This document shows, in pieces, positions 6,501 through 7,703 of a DNA stretch of 7,703 bases. This stretch comes from Myxococcales bacterium (GTDB taxonomy: Bacteria; Myxococcota; Myxococcia; Myxococcales; Myxococcaceae). The notes beneath the pieces are model-generated. The model worked only from the letters and a program-made list of their open reading frames with translations, searched no databases and had not been told where the DNA came from. A program made the translations under genes and the position numbers. The DNA lies in assembly GCA_009885595.1 (NCBI GenBank), contig VFKJ01000747.1:1-7703 (forward strand), in the 5' to 3' direction. Position 1 is the stretch's first letter. Every line of letters begins with the position of its first letter.

Positions 6501-6672
6501 CCGCGGGGCCCGCGCCCCGGTACACGGTGATGATGGAGACGAAGGGCAGGCTCACGTCGGGGAAGAGATCGGTGCCCAGGCGGCTGAGGCCCAGGGCCCC
6601 CAGCACCACCAGCAACACCGAGAGCATGGTGGTGAAGACCGGCCGCTTGATCGAAAGATCTGAGAGCGTCAT
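3526..6672 (-). CDS. RND-family multidrug efflux pump, inner-membrane subunit (AcrB/MexB type, HAE group)
   Basis: This 1048-residue protein has the standard length for a proton-driven RND exporter that moves hydrophobic or amphiphilic compounds from inner membrane and periplasm into an outer-membrane channel. The N-terminus, IKRPVFTTMLSVLLVVLG, is a typical RND first membrane helix (about 12-30), followed by FPDVSLP and porter-domain sequence. Helices 2-6 lie at about 333-482 and helix 7 at about 530-547. A second porter region follows, then helices 8-12 at about 865-1015. Proton-relay residues are present: the Asp pair D400-D401 in GLLIDDAVVV, K931 in LVTKNAILLVD, and Arg in RLRPILMTS (961-968). 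The shape matches AcrB-like pumps rather than metal-exporting (HME) RND proteins, but substrate cannot be deduced. No clear ribosome binding site precedes the ATG at 6672; the start is set by family alignment. The stop overlaps the channel start, and the adaptor gene lies 91 nt upstream. Confidence 0.96.
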   Translation of the reverse strand: MTLSDLSIKRPVFTTMLSVLLVVLGALGLSRLGTDLFPDVSLPFVSIITVYRGAGPAEVESQVNKPLEDAVAGIQGVEAIQSFSRESVGVVFVQFKMSVPIDRAVQEVRDKVAAVSNLPRDVTAPRVSRLDIGAAPILTYAVNADMESRRLRELLKDKLEPALAQIEGVAQVRTVGGDQREIRIDVDLDRAKSAGVAPAQIAERVGLENVDVPVGRFDLGPTELTVRSLGQFKTAEDIALLPIARNTAQGTQVRLDEVATVTDGVADRRTIARLNGKEAVLVEVIKQPGSNTVDVARAVKKRMAQLSPEMGHGFGATMLIDSSVMIEENTNEVWIALVFGGLMAVLIILMFLLDLRGTFISSLALPTSVIGTFFVMYALGYTLNQLSLLALSLAIGLLIDDAVVVREAITHRLEQGESPASAASKGTRDVFLAVLATTFSLVAVFVPVAFMPGIVGQFFKQFGFTISAAVLISMFISFTLDPMLSSRISKQLGPHSHEQQNVVARTLRRFFEAMERAYARALKWTLLHRWLTAGITALAIAASLFASRNLGNDFLAAQDVGNFFVQLKLPEGSSLNESQVRAEQAEGMLRELPDVTDIYALVGANPNGIGGDSNTVRFRVLTKLRGDRTLTYPKLKEAVREKLNTLPATEVAIIDPPLLEGVGDLFPIMIFVMGPEFDGLTLEANRVAEVLRSLQTEEGLPMVADIRVVTNPPRPELAIDIDRARANDTGLTAGSLGMQLRLAMNGQVAGKLREGSQETEIVVRLQDKDRASPETLASMEVFTPSGPRSIGDVAALSIKEGPSVIEHYNRERRVMVIASPSANTSLGTVATALKARLEAEPPPEGYSLHYDGMMKMLAEQNSSFSLVFVLAFAFVYMVLASQFESFKHPFTIMVSVPLALIGALLALVVTGFTITLGAMIGLVLLMGLVTKNAILLVDQTLQNLRAGDELDTALLRAGPRRLRPILMTSAAMAIGMVPTAVGRGMGFEFRAPMAIAVIGGVLSSTLLTLFVVPLVFAAFEKLTPKRRRIGKKADVEFAEPVEAAEVAK

Positions 6673-6687
6673 GGAGCAGAGCCGTCA

Positions 6688-6702
6688 GCAGCGGCACGCT
6701 GC
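6688..6702. other. 6-bp stem-loop in the adaptor-pump gap
   Basis: GCAGCG (6688-6693) and CGCTGC (6697-6702) pair perfectly around the loop GCA. It lies 16 nt upstream of the pump's start codon, within the region where a ribosome binding site would normally be found, and no such site is recognisable. It could affect initiation or mRNA processing. The stem is short, and chance pairing is possible in DNA this rich in G and C. Confidence 0.35.
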
Positions 6703-6708
6703 GCGAGA

Positions 6709-6733
6709 CAAACGGGAGCGAAGCGGACGTTTG
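6709..6733. other. 6-bp inverted repeat CAAACG/CGTTTG in the adaptor-pump gap
   Basis: CAAACG (6709-6714) and CGTTTG (6728-6733) are perfect inverted repeats separated by 13 nt. Together with the stem-loop at 6688-6702 they occupy the middle of the 91-nt spacer between adaptor and pump. Possible roles are an mRNA stem that adjusts the ratio of the two products, or a palindromic operator. No internal promoter is recognisable beside it. Confidence 0.35.
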
Positions 6734-6763
6734 GCCGAGGCGGAGCGACCCAGAAAGATGGAG

Positions 6764-7703
6764 TCATCGCTGGGTGACCCTGGTGCCCTCGACCAGCGCC
6801 GAGGTCGGGTAGTCCACCACCTGCGTCACCGGGCTCTGCGTCAGCACCGTCACGGTGGTGTTGCCGCGCTCCATCACCTTCACCGGCACCTTCTTGAGCG
6901 TGCCCGTCTCGTCGACCGCGAACACGTGCTCACCGCCGGTGGAGGCGAGGGCCGTGGAAGGAATCACCACCGCCGCCTTCGGCTCCCCCAGCGAGATGGT
7001 CACCCGCGCCAGGGTGTTGGCCACGAAGCGCCCGTCGGTGTTGGGCACGGTGATCTCCAGCGGCACCCGGCGCGTCTGCGGATCAGCCGACGGCAGCACC
7101 ACCTTCACCACCGCGTCGTCGCTGGCGGCGCCCGAGCCGGTGGCCTCCACCCGCACCTTGAGGCCGGCCTTGATCGACTCGCGAATCTTCTCGGGCACGG
7201 TCACCTTGAGCACCAGGGGATCGAGCTGCATCAGCACGTAGACCGGCATGCCCGGGCCCACCATGCCGCCGGTGTTGTCCGGCGCGTCCACCACGGTGGC
7301 CGCGAAGGGCGCGCTCAAGAAGTGGCGCCGCTGCCCCGCGCGCGCCTGCGCCACCCCGGCCTGCGCCTGCGCCACCTGGGCCTTCGCCGCCTTCGCCTGG
7401 GTGTCGGTCTGCTTGAACTGCAGATCAGACACGCTGCCCTCGGCCCTGAGCTTCTCGTTGCGGCCCGCCACGTCGAGCGCGAGCGCGGCGCCGGCTTCGG
7501 CCGCCAGCAGCCCCGCCTCGGCCTGCGCCACCTGCGCGTTGATGATCTCGGGGTCCAGGTTGCCCAGCGACTGGCCGACCTTCACCACGTCGCCCTTCGA
7601 GACCCGGCTCACCTGCAACCGGCCGCCGACCTCGAAGGCGAGCGGGAGCAGGCGCGAGGGCCCCAGCTGCCCGGTGACGGCCTCGCGGGCGCTGGCGGTG
7701 ACG
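6764..7703 (-). CDS. periplasmic adaptor (membrane fusion protein) of the RND pump, 5' end missing
   Basis: The frame runs from a TGA at 6764-6766 to the right edge without a stop, giving 312 visible residues; the N-terminus with its signal peptide lies outside. Domains, in visible numbering, follow the HlyD/AcrA order. The first lipoyl half has the LAFEVGGRL pattern and KGDVVKVGQSLGNLDPEI (about 18-53). An Ala/Gln-rich coiled-coil hairpin follows (about 54-127). The second lipoyl half is SAPFAATVVDAPDNTGGMV (about 130-148). Then come a beta-barrel region starting near LVLKVTVPEKIRES, and a membrane-proximal domain to the C-terminus ending VTQR. The adaptor bridges the pump and the TolC-like channel. 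An internal TTG at 7618 is not the start, because conserved adaptor sequence continues upstream of it. The promoter and any regulator gene of the operon must lie to the right, out of view. Confidence 0.93.
   Translation of the reverse strand, partial: VTASAREAVTGQLGPSRLLPLAFEVGGRLQVSRVSKGDVVKVGQSLGNLDPEIINAQVAQAEAGLLAAEAGAALALDVAGRNEKLRAEGSVSDLQFKQTDTQAKAAKAQVAQAQAGVAQARAGQRRHFLSAPFAATVVDAPDNTGGMVGPGMPVYVLMQLDPLVLKVTVPEKIRESIKAGLKVRVEATGSGAASDDAVVKVVLPSADPQTRRVPLEITVPNTDGRFVANTLARVTISLGEPKAAVVIPSTALASTGGEHVFAVDETGTLKKVPVKVMERGNTTVTVLTQSPVTQVVDYPTSALVEGTRVTQR

Noticed and set aside
4298..6697. 799-codon minus-strand frame overlapping the pump
   Set aside because: It is the out-of-frame reading of the same pump sequence, extremely Arg/His/Gly-rich, with no membrane segments. 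It is an effect of GC-rich codon bias.
7616..7618. TTG as start codon of the adaptor gene
   Set aside because: Conserved adaptor sequence (LAFEVGGR and preceding residues) continues in frame to the right edge, so the gene starts beyond the window.
1..7703. A previously undescribed multi-gene system, such as a defence or biosynthetic cluster
   Set aside because: The genes are a kinase, a partial gene and a standard tripartite efflux operon. There is no nuclease, reverse transcriptase, toxin, array or other hallmark to support a new system; the unusual signals are repeats and rearrangements.

Overview
This GC-rich window (by eye about two thirds G+C or more) looks like chromosomal DNA of a myxobacterium or a related deltaproteobacterium. 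That is an inference. It rests on a membrane-anchored Hanks-type Ser/Thr kinase with a Pro-rich linker, a preceding gene with a similar Pro-rich tail, and a classical RND efflux operon with strong G/C third-position bias. No rRNA, tRNA, CRISPR array, insertion sequence with a transposase, or replication origin is visible.

Layout. Positions 1-300 (+) hold the 3' end of a gene coding for a Pro-rich segment and a TPR-like helical pair. Positions 301-548 contain a short minus-strand stretch resembling the C-terminal half of a helix-turn-helix domain, a small palindrome, and the leader of the next gene. Positions 549-1853 (+) encode a complete 434-residue transmembrane Ser/Thr kinase. Positions 1854-1939 form a tail-to-tail junction with a hairpin. 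The rest is one minus-strand operon read right to left: periplasmic adaptor (6764-7703, its 5' end beyond the window), inner-membrane RND pump (3526-6672), and TolC-like outer-membrane channel (1940-3529). The three products should form a tripartite pump from inner membrane to exterior. Channel and pump overlap by ATGA; adaptor and pump are separated by 91 nt with two small stem-loops.

Two structures are not explained by the genes. First, a ~123-bp double inverted repeat (3388-3510), with the look of a REPIN or REP doublet, lies inside the channel gene just after its start codon. It is read in frame and stretches the n-region of the signal peptide to about 47 residues. Second, a 51-bp sequence occurs twice in direct orientation (272-322 and 1888-1938, 47/51 identical), exactly flanking the kinase gene. 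It contains the stop codon of the upstream gene. This suggests that the kinase arrived by, or was left by, a duplication or recombination of a gene-end segment. I see no defence system or other new multi-gene system here; the novelty lies in these small-scale rearrangements.
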